Shown piece after piece: positions 44,692 through 54,383 of a stretch of 64,000 nt of DNA. The DNA comes from Geomobilimonas luticola. GTDB taxonomy: Bacteria; Desulfobacterota; Desulfuromonadia; Geobacterales; Geobacteraceae. Location of the stretch: assembly GCF_018476905.1 (NCBI RefSeq), contig NZ_JAHCVK010000003.1:1-64000 (forward strand), written 5' to 3'. Every line of letters begins with the position of its first letter. Position 1 is the stretch's first letter. The notes below the pieces were generated by a model. That model had not been told where the DNA came from. It made no database searches and saw only the letters and a program-made list of their open reading frames with translations. The translations under genes and the position numbers were made by a program.

Positions 44692-46618
44692 GATTCCTCA
44701 CAAGGTTGAGCGTTCCCCCGGCAAGAATCTCCTGCCGTTCACGCTCGGATACATCCAGAATGGTCAGAATCTCCCTCCCGTTTACCTGTACCGGTATCTC
44801 CGTTGCCCCGTCGGCGACCAGGCCCCGCAGGTTCCTGAAGGTGAGCCTGTCCCCCTGGGCAAGGGTGTCGTAATCCGCCGGGTTCTTGAATGCGAGGGGG
44901 AGGATGCCGAAATTGATCAGATTCGCCTTGTGGATGCGGGCGAAACTCTTGGCCAGTTTGGCGCGGATGCCGAGATACCGGGGAGCCAGTGCGGCATGTT
45001 CGCGGGACGACCCCTGGCCGTAATTCTCGCCGCCGACCACCACGCCGTTCCCCTTCTCTTTCGCCCGACCGGGGAATTCCGGGTCGAGCTGCTCGAAGAC
45101 GAACTGGCTGATGGCGGGGATATTGCTCCGGAAGGGGAGAACCTTGTTCCCCGCCGGCATGATGGTATCGGTGGAGATATTGTCCCCCACCTTGATGATA
45201 ACCTCCGCCGTCAGTTCGGCGGGAAGTGCCTCAAAGTCGGGGAACGGGACGATGTTCGGCCCGGTGACGATCTCGACCCCACTCGGGTCGGCCAGGGGGT
45301 AGATGATGCTGGAGTCATCCACCACGTAGGTATCCGGATTCTGGACAGCCGGCCATTCCATAAGTTCCCCCAGCTTGCGCGGGTCGGTGATGACCCCGTA
45401 GATGCCGGCGGCAGCGGCGGTTTCCGGTGAGCAGAGGTAGACCTTGTCGTTCTTGGTGCCGCTTCTCCCCGGGAAATTGCGGGGGAAGGTACGCAGAGAC
45501 ACCTGATTGGTCCCCGGCGCCTGCCCCATGCCGATGCAGCCGAGACACCCCGGCTGATGGACCTGGGCCCCCGACAGGAGAAGGGACATGAAGCCACCCT
45601 GGGCCGCCACGTTCTCCAGCACCTGGCGGCTGCCGGGATTGATGTTGAAGGAGACATGGGGCGCCACCCGCCGGCCGTCCAGGATGCGGCAGACGGTCAT
45701 GAGGTCCCGGAAGGAGGAGTTGACCGAGCTTCCGACGATTACCTGGTCGACTCTGACCCCTTCCACGTCTTTCACCCGCACCACGTTGTCCGGCGACGAC
45801 GGGCAGGCGATGAGAGGCTCCACCTGGGACAGGTCGATCTCGTCGTACTCGTCGTAGCTGCAGCCGGGATCGGCAGCCATTTCCACCCACGCGTCACCCC
45901 GCCCCTGGGATTCCAGGAACTCCCGGGTCCGATGGTCCGACGGGAAAACCGACGTGGTCGCCCCCAGCTCAGCCCCCATGTTGCCGATGGTCCCCCGGTC
46001 CGTCACCGAGAGGGTCGCCACACCGGGACCGTAGTATTCGATGATCTTCCCCACCCCCCCCTTCACCGTATGGCGGCGGAGCATCTCCAGGATCACGTCC
46101 TTGCCGGAGACCCAGGGAGGTAGCTGGCCGGTCAGCTTCACCCCCATGATGCGCGGACAGGGAAGGTTGAACGGATGCCCCGCCATGGCCAGCGCCACGT
46201 CCAGACCGCCGGCACCGATGGCGAGCATGGAAAGACCTGCAGCGGTGGGGGTATGGGAATCGGCACCGAGCATCACCCGGCCCGGCACGCCGAAGCGCTC
46301 AAGGTGAACCTGGTGGGAGACGCCGTTCCCCGGTTTGGAGAGGTGGATGCCGAACTTCTGGGCGGCGGTCATGAGGAAGACGTGGTCGTCCGCATTCTTG
46401 CTGTCGGTCTGCAGCAGGTTGTGGTCGATGTACTGGGCCGCCAGTTCCACCTTCACCCGCGGCACCCCCATGGCGATGAACTCCAGCATCGCCATGGTCC
46501 CCGTGGCATCCTGCAGCAGGGTGTGGTCAACCCTGATGGCTATTTCCGTGCCCGGGACCAGTTTCCCCTTCACCAGGTGGGCTTCCAGTATCTTCGTTGC
46601 GAGGTTTTTGGGACTCAT
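44684..46618 (-). CDS. acnA: Aconitate hydratase
   Basis: Protein of 644 residues, the shorter mitochondrial-like aconitase form. It converts citrate to isocitrate with a [4Fe-4S] cluster. Cluster and active-site segments include GADSHTPTAAGLSMLAIGAGGLD, GVSHQVHLERFG, LSGAQVHQPGCLGCIGMGQ (two cluster cysteines) and the swivel-domain GGENYGQGSSREHAALAPRYLG. It lies between lpd and the GGDEF gene, overlapping the latter by eight bases. The symbol is by function; the sequence belongs to the compact bacterial aconitase subgroup and not to the 890-residue AcnA. Confidence 0.94.
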   Translation of the reverse strand: MSPKNLATKILEAHLVKGKLVPGTEIAIRVDHTLLQDATGTMAMLEFIAMGVPRVKVELAAQYIDHNLLQTDSKNADDHVFLMTAAQKFGIHLSKPGNGVSHQVHLERFGVPGRVMLGADSHTPTAAGLSMLAIGAGGLDVALAMAGHPFNLPCPRIMGVKLTGQLPPWVSGKDVILEMLRRHTVKGGVGKIIEYYGPGVATLSVTDRGTIGNMGAELGATTSVFPSDHRTREFLESQGRGDAWVEMAADPGCSYDEYDEIDLSQVEPLIACPSSPDNVVRVKDVEGVRVDQVIVGSSVNSSFRDLMTVCRILDGRRVAPHVSFNINPGSRQVLENVAAQGGFMSLLLSGAQVHQPGCLGCIGMGQAPGTNQVSLRTFPRNFPGRSGTKNDKVYLCSPETAAAAGIYGVITDPRKLGELMEWPAVQNPDTYVVDDSSIIYPLADPSGVEIVTGPNIVPFPDFEALPAELTAEVIIKVGDNISTDTIMPAGNKVLPFRSNIPAISQFVFEQLDPEFPGRAKEKGNGVVVGGENYGQGSSREHAALAPRYLGIRAKLAKSFARIHKANLINFGILPLAFKNPADYDTLAQGDRLTFRNLRGLVADGATEIPVQVNGREILTILDVSERERQEILAGGTLNLVRNHD

Positions 46619-46659
46619 TGTTTTTCCCTCCGGAACGACTGATTTAAAAGCGGCCGTTC

Positions 46660-48096
46660 CTACGCATGTATCGCAGCCTTGTCAACATCCAGCGCCGCCT
46701 CCTTCATCGCCTCCGACAGGGTCGGATGGGCATGGAAGGTCATGGCCACATCCTGGGCGCTCCCGCCGTAGGTCATGACCGTTACCGCCTCCGCGATCAT
46801 GTCCGAAGCCCGGGGGCCGATGACGTGCACCCCGAGCACCCGCCCGGTGGACTGGTGGGCAAGTATCTTGACGAATCCCTCCGTTTCGTCCATGCAGCGG
46901 GCACGGCCATTGGCCGAGAAGGGGAAGCGTCCCGTCGCGTAGGGGACGGCGTCCCGGTTGAGCTCCTCCTCGGTCTTCCCCACCGATGCCACTTCCGGCC
47001 AAGTGTAAATGATACCGGGGATGAATTCGTAGTCAACCTGGGAGGCCTGCCCCGCCTGGCGCTCGGCGAACACAACCCCTTCTTCCATCGCCTTGTGCGC
47101 CAGCATCGGCCCGTGTATGAGGTCGCCGATGGCGAAAATACCCGGCACGGAGGTTTCGTAGTCACCGTTCACCCCGATTCTCCCCGACTCCAGGGTCACC
47201 CCCGCCTCCTCCACGCCCAGACCGGCAGTGAGGGGATGCCGTCCCGCCGCCACCAGCAACCGGTCGCATTCAAGCTGCTCGGCGACCTCGCCGCTCTTCA
47301 GGGTCACAACCCCTTTGCCGCCGCGGCGCTCCACCTCAATCACCCGGGTCTCCAGGCGGAAAGAGATTCCCTGCTTCTTCAGGGAACGGACCAGGGTGTC
47401 GGCCACCTGCCGGTCCATGGTGGGCAGGACCTTGGGAAGCACCTCCACCACCGTTACCTTGGCCCCCAGGCGGCGCCAGACCGAACCAAGCTCCAGGCCG
47501 ATGTATCCTCCCCCCACGACCAAAAGGTGTTCCGGCACCCGGTCGAAGGCAAGTGCCTCCCGGGAACTGACCACCAGCCCGCCGTCGAAGGGAAGCCCGG
47601 GGAGCTCGGCCGGGGCACTCCCCGTGGCAAGCAGGACCCTTTTGCCGATAAGTATCTGCTTTTCCTGGTCCCGGGATTCGGGTCCCGGGTCACGCCGGGG
47701 ATCTACTTCAACCCGGTGCCCATCGCCACCCGTCCCTGCCAGCCTGGCGGTGCCGGTAAAGAGGGCAATCTTGTTCTTCTTGAACAGGAAGGCGATCCCG
47801 TCCGTCAGCTTGGCCACCACCTCGTCCTTGCGGGCAAGCATCCTGGGGAGGTCGAGTGTCGGCGGGGAGATACCGATGCCATGGCCGGCAAACCTGTCCC
47901 GCGCCAGGGCAAACAGCTCCGACGAATCCAGGAGCGCCTTGCTCGGGATGCACCCCTCGTTGAGGCAGACCCCTCCCAGCCGCTCCCGCCGCTCCACCAC
48001 CACCACTCCCATCCCCAGCTGGGCGGCACGGATGGCGGCCACATACCCCCCCGGCCCACCACCGATAACGATCAGGTCGTATACTTGTTCGGACAT
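46660..48096 (-). CDS. lpdA: Dihydrolipoyl dehydrogenase (E3)
   Basis: Flavoprotein of 478 residues that reoxidises lipoamide for both dehydrogenase complexes of this block. FAD motif VIGGGPGGYVAAIRAAQLG, redox disulfide CLNEGC (Cys44-x4-Cys49), NAD motif VVGGGYIGLELGSVWRRLG and C-terminal catalytic FHAHPTLSEAM. Residues about 131-147 (DPRRDPGPESRDQEKQ) have no counterpart in usual E3 proteins and are encoded by a GGTCCCGG-type palindrome at 47664-47691, an in-frame repeat insertion in a surface region. The gene sits between the Sel1 protein and aconitase genes. Confidence 0.94.
   Translation of the reverse strand: MSEQVYDLIVIGGGPGGYVAAIRAAQLGMGVVVVERRERLGGVCLNEGCIPSKALLDSSELFALARDRFAGHGIGISPPTLDLPRMLARKDEVVAKLTDGIAFLFKKNKIALFTGTARLAGTGGDGHRVEVDPRRDPGPESRDQEKQILIGKRVLLATGSAPAELPGLPFDGGLVVSSREALAFDRVPEHLLVVGGGYIGLELGSVWRRLGAKVTVVEVLPKVLPTMDRQVADTLVRSLKKQGISFRLETRVIEVERRGGKGVVTLKSGEVAEQLECDRLLVAAGRHPLTAGLGVEEAGVTLESGRIGVNGDYETSVPGIFAIGDLIHGPMLAHKAMEEGVVFAERQAGQASQVDYEFIPGIIYTWPEVASVGKTEEELNRDAVPYATGRFPFSANGRARCMDETEGFVKILAHQSTGRVLGVHVIGPRASDMIAEAVTVMTYGGSAQDVAMTFHAHPTLSEAMKEAALDVDKAAIHA
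47664..47691. repeat. GGTCCCGG-type repeat inside lpdA
   Basis: Plus-strand wording CTGGTCCCGGGATTCGGG followed by TCCCGGGTC, a nested palindrome. It keeps the lpdA frame and adds about 16 residues. The same vocabulary occurs at 50080-50280 in sucB and 60136-60162 in the ABC-F gene. Confidence 0.65.
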
Positions 48097-48161
48097 TGCG
48101 TCAGAACCTCCTTGAATGTAGTGCTCGTTGAATCATGTACCCAAGGTCGGGATCGGGCTCG

Positions 48162-49370
48162 TCATTTCCCCGTCGGGAAGATGATTTCGAACTTACCCCC
48201 CTGGAGCCGGGACTTCAGATCGAGGGGAGCGCCGGGGGCGGGAGGGGGGGCATAGGCATCGGTAAGATCGGGAAGGGAAAACTTGAGACTGTAATCCCCC
48301 TGGTCCAGCACGACCCCTTTCCCCTGAAGGTACGGACCGCCGATGGCCGTGTCATACGCCCCGTTCCCGCCGCGAGGCACACTCAGGTCCAACGCGGGCA
48401 CTCCCACCGGCGCGGTCCGCAGGGCCACAAGTTCACGAAGCACCGCCTGGGCTCCCGTGTTCCCCTGCTTGGCAGCCTTCACGAGCCAGTCCACCGCTCC
48501 GGTCTTGTCGACCGGAACCCCGTCACCGGCGAGAAGCATCATGCCATAGGCGTACTGGGCTTCACCATACCCCTTCCCCGCCGCCTTTCCGATCCAGAAA
48601 GCCGCCTGCGCCTTGTCCTGGGGGATTCCGGTACCGTGGTAATAGAAGGTTCCAAGGAAGAACTCGGACCGAGCCCCGCCCCGCTCCGCAGCAATCCGCA
48701 TGAGGCGCGCCGCCTCTCCCAGGTTCCGCGGCACGCCGTCACCGTGGAAATACATGAGGGAAAGCATGAAACTTGCGCGCGAGTCCCCCCCTGCCGCCGC
48801 AGCCCGGTACCAGCGAATCTCCTGGCCTGCATCCTTCGGCACTCCATCACCGATGAGATACATGAACCCGAAGGTATTCCTGGCAGCGGCATTTCCCCGA
48901 CTGGCCGCCTTGCGCACGGCCTCCACGACCCCTTTCATATCCTGCTTTTCGCCGCGGCTCCCCCGGCCAAGGATTTCCAGCAGGGCAATCGCCCGGTAGT
49001 CACGCTGTGCCGCCGCCGCAGCAAGCAGTTTTTTTGCCCGCACCCGGTCGGCAGGCATTCCCGCCCCATAGAGATAACGGGTTCCCAGCAGGTACTGGGC
49101 GGCAAAATAGTTCTGTTCGGCGGACTCGCGGAGGAGTTCCATCCCCCGGGAAAGGTCCGGTCGTCCCCCTTCGCCACGGAGTTCCATGAGCGCCAGGAAA
49201 AACAGGGAAACCGACGTCGCGTCTTTCCCGAATTCCGTCCGGGCCAGCTCGTAGTTCCCCTGCCGGTACGCCGACCGGCCGGCAAAATCGTCCGCCGAAA
49301 CCGGCGACACCATCGCCAGCATCGTCGCCGCACCAACTGCGACCAGCAGTAACCGGTACCATTTCCCCAT
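48162..49370 (-). CDS. Exported Sel1-repeat protein
   Basis: Protein of 402 residues with a signal peptide (LLLVAVGAATMLAMVSPVSA-D27). At least seven Sel1-like repeats lie between about 75 and 315, recognised by A-x-x-x-L-G-x-x-Y-x-x-G-x-G-V-x-x-D (NTFGFMYLIGDGVPKD, FMLSLMYFHGDGVPRN, FFLGTFYYHGTGIPQD, YAYGMMLLAGDGVPVD). A C-terminal non-repeat region of about 75 residues follows. Sel1 repeats act as scaffolds. Why it sits between sucB and lpd is unclear; it starts eight bases after the preceding gene's end in the transcription direction and may be a passenger gene in the operon. Confidence 0.87.
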   Translation of the reverse strand: MGKWYRLLLVAVGAATMLAMVSPVSADDFAGRSAYRQGNYELARTEFGKDATSVSLFFLALMELRGEGGRPDLSRGMELLRESAEQNYFAAQYLLGTRYLYGAGMPADRVRAKKLLAAAAAQRDYRAIALLEILGRGSRGEKQDMKGVVEAVRKAASRGNAAARNTFGFMYLIGDGVPKDAGQEIRWYRAAAAGGDSRASFMLSLMYFHGDGVPRNLGEAARLMRIAAERGGARSEFFLGTFYYHGTGIPQDKAQAAFWIGKAAGKGYGEAQYAYGMMLLAGDGVPVDKTGAVDWLVKAAKQGNTGAQAVLRELVALRTAPVGVPALDLSVPRGGNGAYDTAIGGPYLQGKGVVLDQGDYSLKFSLPDLTDAYAPPPAPGAPLDLKSRLQGGKFEIIFPTGK

Positions 49371-49378
49371 GAACTCTC

Positions 49379-50686
49379 CTACCCCTCCAGCAGCATCTCT
49401 TCCGGCTCTTCCACGTACTCCTTCACCTTCTTCAGGAATCCCACCGCCTCCCGGCCGTCGATGATCCGGTGATCGTAAGAGAGGGCAAGGTACATCATGG
49501 GGCGGATCACCACCGTGCCGTTCCGCGCCACCGGCCGGTCCTGGACCGCATGCATCCCGAGCACGCCGCTCTGGGGAGGATTGATGATGGGGGTGGAAAG
49601 GAGGGAGCCATAGATTCCGCCGTTGCTGATGGTGAAGGTCCCCCCCTCCAGGTCGGCCAGTTCCAGCCGGTTGGTCCGGACCTTCTCGGCATAGGCGGCG
49701 ATCCCCTTTTCGATATCGGCGAAATGGAGCCGGTCGGCATCCCGCAGCACCGGCACCACGAGCCCCTTTTCGCCGCTCACCGCGATACCGATGTCATGAA
49801 AATGAGGGGTGACGATGTCACTGCCGTCGATGCGGGAGTTGACCATCGGAAACTCCTTGAGCGCCTCCAGGCACGCTTTGACGAAGAACGACATGTAGCC
49901 GAGCTTCACGCCGAATTTTTTCTGGAAATGCTCGTTGTGCTTCTTCCGCAGTTCGATGATAGCCCCCATGTCCGCCTCGTTGAAGGTGGTGAGCATGGCG
50001 GTCTGCTGCCGGGCCGCCAGGAGCCGTTCGGCAATGCGCCGCCTGATGGGGGTCATGGGGGTGCGGGTAACCCGGTCTTCTGAAATCGGAGACCGGGAAC
50101 CGGGGACCGGGGATGGGGGAGCTTCGGTAGAGGCCGGGGACCGGGGCCCAGACTGCGGGCCTGAAGGACCGGGGCGTGAAAACCCCGGCAGGATCGGCTG
50201 AGTGACAGGCGAAACCGGTTTTTCACCGGACCCTGGTTCCTGGTCCCTGAGCCCTGGCCCCTGGTTCCCGGTCCCCGTATTCAGCAGGTCGTCCACCGTT
50301 ACCCTCCCCCCTCGGCCGGTCCCGTGCAGTTCATCCGGCCTGAGCCCCTTTTCCTGCACCATCTTGCGTACGGCAGGAGAGAAGGGAGGAATCGAACCAG
50401 CGGGAGAAGGGGAAGGCGTTTCCCGGCGCAGCGGCGTGGGTGCCTCCTTCGGCACCGTCCCCTCCTTTATGACGCCGATGACCGTCCCTACGGCGACCGT
50501 CGTCCCTTCCGGAACGGTAATGAACAGTGCACCGGCCGCCTCGGCGTTGATCTCCATGGTGATCTTGTCGGTCTCGATCTCGCAGAGCGGTTCGTCCTTC
50601 TCCACCCGCTCTCCGTCCTTCTTGTGCCATTTGGCAATCAACGCCTCGGTAACCGATTCCCCCACAGCGGGGACTTTTATTTCCAT
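49379..50686 (-). CDS. sucB: 2-oxoglutarate dehydrogenase E2, succinyltransferase
   Basis: Protein of 435 residues. Lipoyl domain (about 1-78, [20 protein letters not shown], lipoylated Lys in ETDKITMEI), subunit-binding domain (about 105-135, [28 protein letters not shown]) and catalytic domain (about 215-435) with [19 protein letters not shown]. The linker at about 135-202 is unusually long and Pro/Gly/Ser/Arg-rich ([34 protein letters not shown]) because it is built from GGTCCCGG-type repeat DNA. E2 forms the complex core and binds the shared E3. AGGAG precedes the ATG. Confidence 0.95.
   Translation of the reverse strand: MEIKVPAVGESVTEALIAKWHKKDGERVEKDEPLCEIETDKITMEINAEAAGALFITVPEGTTVAVGTVIGVIKEGTVPKEAPTPLRRETPSPSPAGSIPPFSPAVRKMVQEKGLRPDELHGTGRGGRVTVDDLLNTGTGNQGPGLRDQEPGSGEKPVSPVTQPILPGFSRPGPSGPQSGPRSPASTEAPPSPVPGSRSPISEDRVTRTPMTPIRRRIAERLLAARQQTAMLTTFNEADMGAIIELRKKHNEHFQKKFGVKLGYMSFFVKACLEALKEFPMVNSRIDGSDIVTPHFHDIGIAVSGEKGLVVPVLRDADRLHFADIEKGIAAYAEKVRTNRLELADLEGGTFTISNGGIYGSLLSTPIINPPQSGVLGMHAVQDRPVARNGTVVIRPMMYLALSYDHRIIDGREAVGFLKKVKEYVEEPEEMLLEG
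50080..50280. repeat. GGTCCCGG-type repeat array inside sucB
   Basis: About 200 bases dominated by GGGACC, GGTCCC, GGAACC and CCGGGG words (for example ACCGGGAACCGGGGACCGGGG near 50090 split over several units, and CCTGGTTCCTGGTCCC near 50230). They encode the enlarged interdomain linker of SucB without breaking the frame. Confidence 0.7.
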
Positions 50687-50738
50687 GGGAAACTCCTGAG
50701 CCTTTTGTAAAAATCTCTGATCAATCCAGCTGCTCATA

Positions 50739-50800
50739 ACCCCCCTCAGTCCCCCCTTGTCTAAGGGGGGAAGCGAGCGGAGCGAAGCAGGGGGGTTACA
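50739..50800. repeat. GC-rich palindromic repeat, copy R7 (divergent)
   Basis: AACCCCCCTC-like left end, then CCCCCCTTG-TCTA-AGGGGGG, a GCGAGCGGAGCGAAGC spacer and GGGGGGTTAC. It has the same layout as R5 and lies between sucA and sucB. Confidence 0.6.
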
Positions 50801-50850
50801 GATTTTGCCGTTATCCTGATTATCCTGAAAATCCCTGTCAGATCAGATTT

Positions 50851-53583
50851 TCACACCTGAAATGCCGCCGAGATGAGCCTCTCCTGCTCCTCCATATGCT
50901 GCCGGTGGGAGCCGACCGCCGGTGCTGCAGCTTCGGGCCGGCCGATATACATCGGCTCCGTGCCGGTAATGTCCGCGAGGGAAGAGCGGATGAATTGCCA
51001 TGCACCCATGTTGCGGGGCTCTTCCTGGACCCAGCGAAACCCTGCGGCCCCATGGAAGGAGGCAAGGCTCTCCCGGAGAAGATCGGTGCGAAGGGGATAG
51101 AGCTGCTCGATGCGAACCAGTGCAACATCCTCCCGACCATCGCTTTTTTTCCGCTCCAGCAGTTCGTAGTATATCTTGCCGGCACAGAAAAGCACCGTTG
51201 TGACACGGTCGGGGGGGGCGGGTCCGGGAATGACCTCCCGGAACCATCCCTCCGTGAACTCCTCCAGACGGGAGACGCAGAGGGGATGGCGGAGGAGACT
51301 CTTGGGGGTGAAGACGACAAGCGGTTTGCGGAACGGCTGCAGGAGCTGCCTGCGCAGCAGGTGAAAATACTGGGCGGGAGTTGAAGGATAGGCAACCTGC
51401 AGGTTGGCACCGCCGCAGAGCTGGAGAAAGCGCTCGATGCGGGCACTGGAATGCTCCGCCCCCTGCCCCTCGTAACCATGGGGAAGAAGCATGACGAGGC
51501 CGCTCACCCGGTCCCACTTGGTCTCGCCGCTGGCGATGAACTGGTCGATGATCACCTGGGCGCCGTTGGCGAAGTCCCCGTACTGGGCCTCCCAGATGGT
51601 AAGGCCGGCGGGGGTTTCCAGGGAATAGCCGTACTCGAAGCCGAGCACCGCGTTCTCCGACAGCATGCTGTCGAAGGCCATGAACTTCGCCCCCTGGGTG
51701 GCCGCGGCCGAAAGGGGAATCCAAGTGTCTTCGCTCCCCATGTCGATGAGGACGCTGTGACGGCTGCTGAAGGTACCGCGCCGGACATCCTGGCCGGAAA
51801 GCCTTATTGAATGCCCCTCCCGGAGAAGGCTCGCGAAGGCCAGGCTCTCGCCGGTCCCCCAGTCGATCCCTTCCCCGTTCGTCACCGTATCCCGCCGCCG
51901 CTTGAGCAGCGCAGCCACCTTGGCGTGGGGGGTGAAACCGGCGGGAATGGCGGACATAACCTCGGCCACTTCCACCAGGGCCTCCCGTGCCACGCCGGTC
52001 GCCACCTTGGCAGGGGAGTATGCCCGCTGAACCCCGCGCCACTCCCCCTGAAAACCGGGAGATTCACCATCGGCACGCTCTTCAAGCGCCTGTTCCAGGC
52101 GGGCGGTATAGGCGGCGGCCGGCACCGTTATCCGCTCCTCCGTCACCCCCGCCTCCCGCAGGGAATCGGCATAGAGGAAATGCACCGAAGGACGGTCCTT
52201 GATCTTCCCGTACATGAGAGGCTGGGTGAAATAGGGCTCGTCCCCCTCGTTGTGACCATACCGCCGGTAGCAGATGATCTCCACCACCACGTCCCGGCCG
52301 AAGGCCTGCCGGTAGTCGAGGGCAAGCCTGACGGCATGGACCGCCGCTTCCGGGTCCTCGCCATGGACATGGAGAATGGGGGCCATGATCATCTTGGCGG
52401 CGTCTGTGGAGTAAAAGCTGGACCGTGCCGCTTCCGGGGGGGTGGTGAAGCCGATCTGGTTGTTGAGGACGATATGCAGGGTACCGCCGGTACGGTACCC
52501 CGGCAACTGGGACAGGTTGAGGGTCTCGGTCACCATTCCCTGGCCGGCGAAGGCGGCATCGCCATGAATGAGGAGCGGAAGGACCTTCTCCCCCCGGCCA
52601 TCATCGTAACGGTCCTGGCGCGCCCGGCATTTCCCTTCCACCACCGGGTCGATCGCCTCCAGGTGGCTGGGATTGGCCGCCAGGGCAAGATGAATCATCT
52701 TCCCCTCCGGGGTCTGAACATCAATAGAGAACCCCTTGTGGTACTTCACATCCCCCTCACCCACCTGGTTGTGCTCCAGGTTGTCGGCAAACTCGGCAAA
52801 GATGGCGGCAAGGGGCTTGCGGAAAATGGTGGCAAGCACGCTGAGTCGCCCGCGGTGGGGCATGCCGACGATCAGGTCGGTCACCCCCAGCCGGGCGGCA
52901 TGGGCGACCACAGCGTCGAGCACAGGAATGAGGGTCTCCCCCCCCTCCAGGGAAAAGCGGGTCTGCCCCATGAACTTCCGGTTGAGGAATCCCTCGAACA
53001 GGGCCGCCTCCTGGAGCTTGCCGAGGATTGCCAGCCGCTCGTCCAAGGTGAGGTTCGGCCGGTTGCGCACCGGCTCCATCCGGTCCATGAACCACTGGCG
53101 TTCGGCCGGGTCCTGGATGTGCATGAACTCGGCACCGATGGAGCGGCAGTAGGTCTCCCGCATGACCGACAGGATCTCACGCAGGGTGGCGGCATAGGGA
53201 TCAGCCGTTTCATCGGAGCCGGCAGCGCGAACCGGCTTGAACCTCCTGACGTAGAAGGTGGTGTCCAGGTCCGATTCGTCCAGATCGAAAGCGGAGAGGG
53301 AAAGGAGGGGGTGGTCGATCCTGCACGGAGAGAGGGGGTCCGTGCAGGCGAGGAGGTGGCCGATGTCCCGGTAGCGGTAGATGAGGGACTGGACACCGGA
53401 CTGCTTGCGCGCCATGGCGGGATCGAGACATTCCCCGCCGGCAGCCACGGGGAGTGCAGCAGCTCCCAGGTCGAAGCCGCCGAAAAAGGCCCGCCACTCG
53501 GCACTTACGTCGTCGGGGTTCTCCTGCCAGCGCAGGTACTGGGCCTCAAGCCATTCGGGGCTGATGTTGTCGATGAAGCTCAT
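50851..53583 (-). CDS. sucA: 2-oxoglutarate dehydrogenase E1
   Basis: Homodimeric ThDP enzyme of 910 residues. N-terminal SucA segment FIDNISPEWLEAQYLRWQENPDDVSAEWRAFF; ThDP core VTDLIVGMPHRGRLSVLATIFRKP and HGDAAFAGQGMVTETLNLSQLPGYRTGGTLHIVLNNQIGFTT; pyrimidine domain SVLIDMGSEDTWIPLSAAATQGAKF; C-terminal RIEQLYPLRTDLL and FRWVQEEPRNMGAW. It commits 2-oxoglutarate to succinyl-CoA in the TCA cycle. It is the promoter-proximal gene of the block, with a TTGTAA-16-TATAAT promoter about 65 bases upstream. Members of this genus usually also have a ferredoxin-linked 2-oxoglutarate oxidoreductase. Confidence 0.96.
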   Translation of the reverse strand: MSFIDNISPEWLEAQYLRWQENPDDVSAEWRAFFGGFDLGAAALPVAAGGECLDPAMARKQSGVQSLIYRYRDIGHLLACTDPLSPCRIDHPLLSLSAFDLDESDLDTTFYVRRFKPVRAAGSDETADPYAATLREILSVMRETYCRSIGAEFMHIQDPAERQWFMDRMEPVRNRPNLTLDERLAILGKLQEAALFEGFLNRKFMGQTRFSLEGGETLIPVLDAVVAHAARLGVTDLIVGMPHRGRLSVLATIFRKPLAAIFAEFADNLEHNQVGEGDVKYHKGFSIDVQTPEGKMIHLALAANPSHLEAIDPVVEGKCRARQDRYDDGRGEKVLPLLIHGDAAFAGQGMVTETLNLSQLPGYRTGGTLHIVLNNQIGFTTPPEAARSSFYSTDAAKMIMAPILHVHGEDPEAAVHAVRLALDYRQAFGRDVVVEIICYRRYGHNEGDEPYFTQPLMYGKIKDRPSVHFLYADSLREAGVTEERITVPAAAYTARLEQALEERADGESPGFQGEWRGVQRAYSPAKVATGVAREALVEVAEVMSAIPAGFTPHAKVAALLKRRRDTVTNGEGIDWGTGESLAFASLLREGHSIRLSGQDVRRGTFSSRHSVLIDMGSEDTWIPLSAAATQGAKFMAFDSMLSENAVLGFEYGYSLETPAGLTIWEAQYGDFANGAQVIIDQFIASGETKWDRVSGLVMLLPHGYEGQGAEHSSARIERFLQLCGGANLQVAYPSTPAQYFHLLRRQLLQPFRKPLVVFTPKSLLRHPLCVSRLEEFTEGWFREVIPGPAPPDRVTTVLFCAGKIYYELLERKKSDGREDVALVRIEQLYPLRTDLLRESLASFHGAAGFRWVQEEPRNMGAWQFIRSSLADITGTEPMYIGRPEAAAPAVGSHRQHMEEQERLISAAFQV

Positions 53584-53649
53584 GCCGCCACGCTCCTGTT
53601 TGCACTGTCCTGAGCCGCGAAGGAGGTCGAATGAAAACGGACAGAGGAG

Positions 53650-53677
53650 ATTATACCAGAGCGGGTGGATGTTACAA
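53650..53677 (-). promoter_or_regulatory. Promoter of the sucA gene block
   Basis: On the minus strand TTGTAA (53672-53677), 16 bases, TATAAT (53650-53655), about 60 bases before the sucA start. A perfect -10 with a partial -35. Confidence 0.7.
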
Positions 53678-53911
53678 GGCGAGATTGGCAGGGGCTTTTC
53701 AATGTCGCAAGGCCGGCAAAAGCCTGTCAGAAGCGGCGGGCAACCTCGGTGAGCCTGCGGGTGATTGCAACATGGCGTAAAAGCAAGGTGCTGGTGAGTA
53801 TCCGGGTCGAGGTGCCTGGTGGTCGCCCCGTTGTTATTGACTCAAGGCTCCCCAGCACCGGCCGACTCTATGGTATACTCTTCCCTCACCAACCATCGGG
53901 AGAGTGAATCC

Positions 53912-54383
53912 ATGGAGCTGAAAAGAGCCCGCACCGTCATCCTGAACGCAGGGGAGCCGGACCAGAAGCGCGCTGAAATCCTGGACCATCGACCGGCTCT
54001 ACGCACCGCGCACATTCCTCTCCACCATCCACGAGCGGATGAATCCCGGCGGCCTGCTGGTGATCACTTCTCCCTACACCTGGTCGGAGGAGTTTACCAA
54101 GAAGGAGGAGTGGCTGGGTGGCTACCGGGATGCCGGCGAGCCGGTCTGGACCCTGGACGGGCTGAAGGAAGCGCTGGCCCCCCACTTCCGGATGGTCGGG
54201 GAACCCCGGGACGTCCCCTTCGTGATTCGGGAGACCCGACGGAAGTTCCAGCATACCGTAGCCGAACTGACGGCGTGGGCGCTGATGGGACGAGGTGATT
54301 ATTTCTGGTTGCCGGTAAACTTCATGCGGTCTTCGTGTTTGCAGACAAACCCGTTGCCGAATGACAAGGAATATTCACAGTAG
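53912..54383 (+). pseudogene. Decayed 4-mercaptohistidine N1-methyltransferase-like gene
   Basis: The first frame (MELKRARTVILNAGEPDQKRAEIL, from 53912) and a second frame (TIDRLYAPRTFLSTIHERMNPGGLLVITSPYTW to RKFQHTVAEL) join only through a frameshift near 53985. Together they resemble the central and C-terminal parts of the methyltransferase found with ovothiol-type genes. The N-terminal SAM-binding region and the residues between the two pieces are missing. The frame beyond ALMGRG does not match and runs on to 54383. An internal deletion plus 5' loss explains this best. No intact partner gene is nearby. Confidence 0.65.

Noticed and set aside
46660-48096. Frameshift suspected in lpdA because of odd residues 131-147
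   Set aside because: The frame resumes the normal E3 sequence on both sides, so an in-frame repeat insertion is the better explanation.
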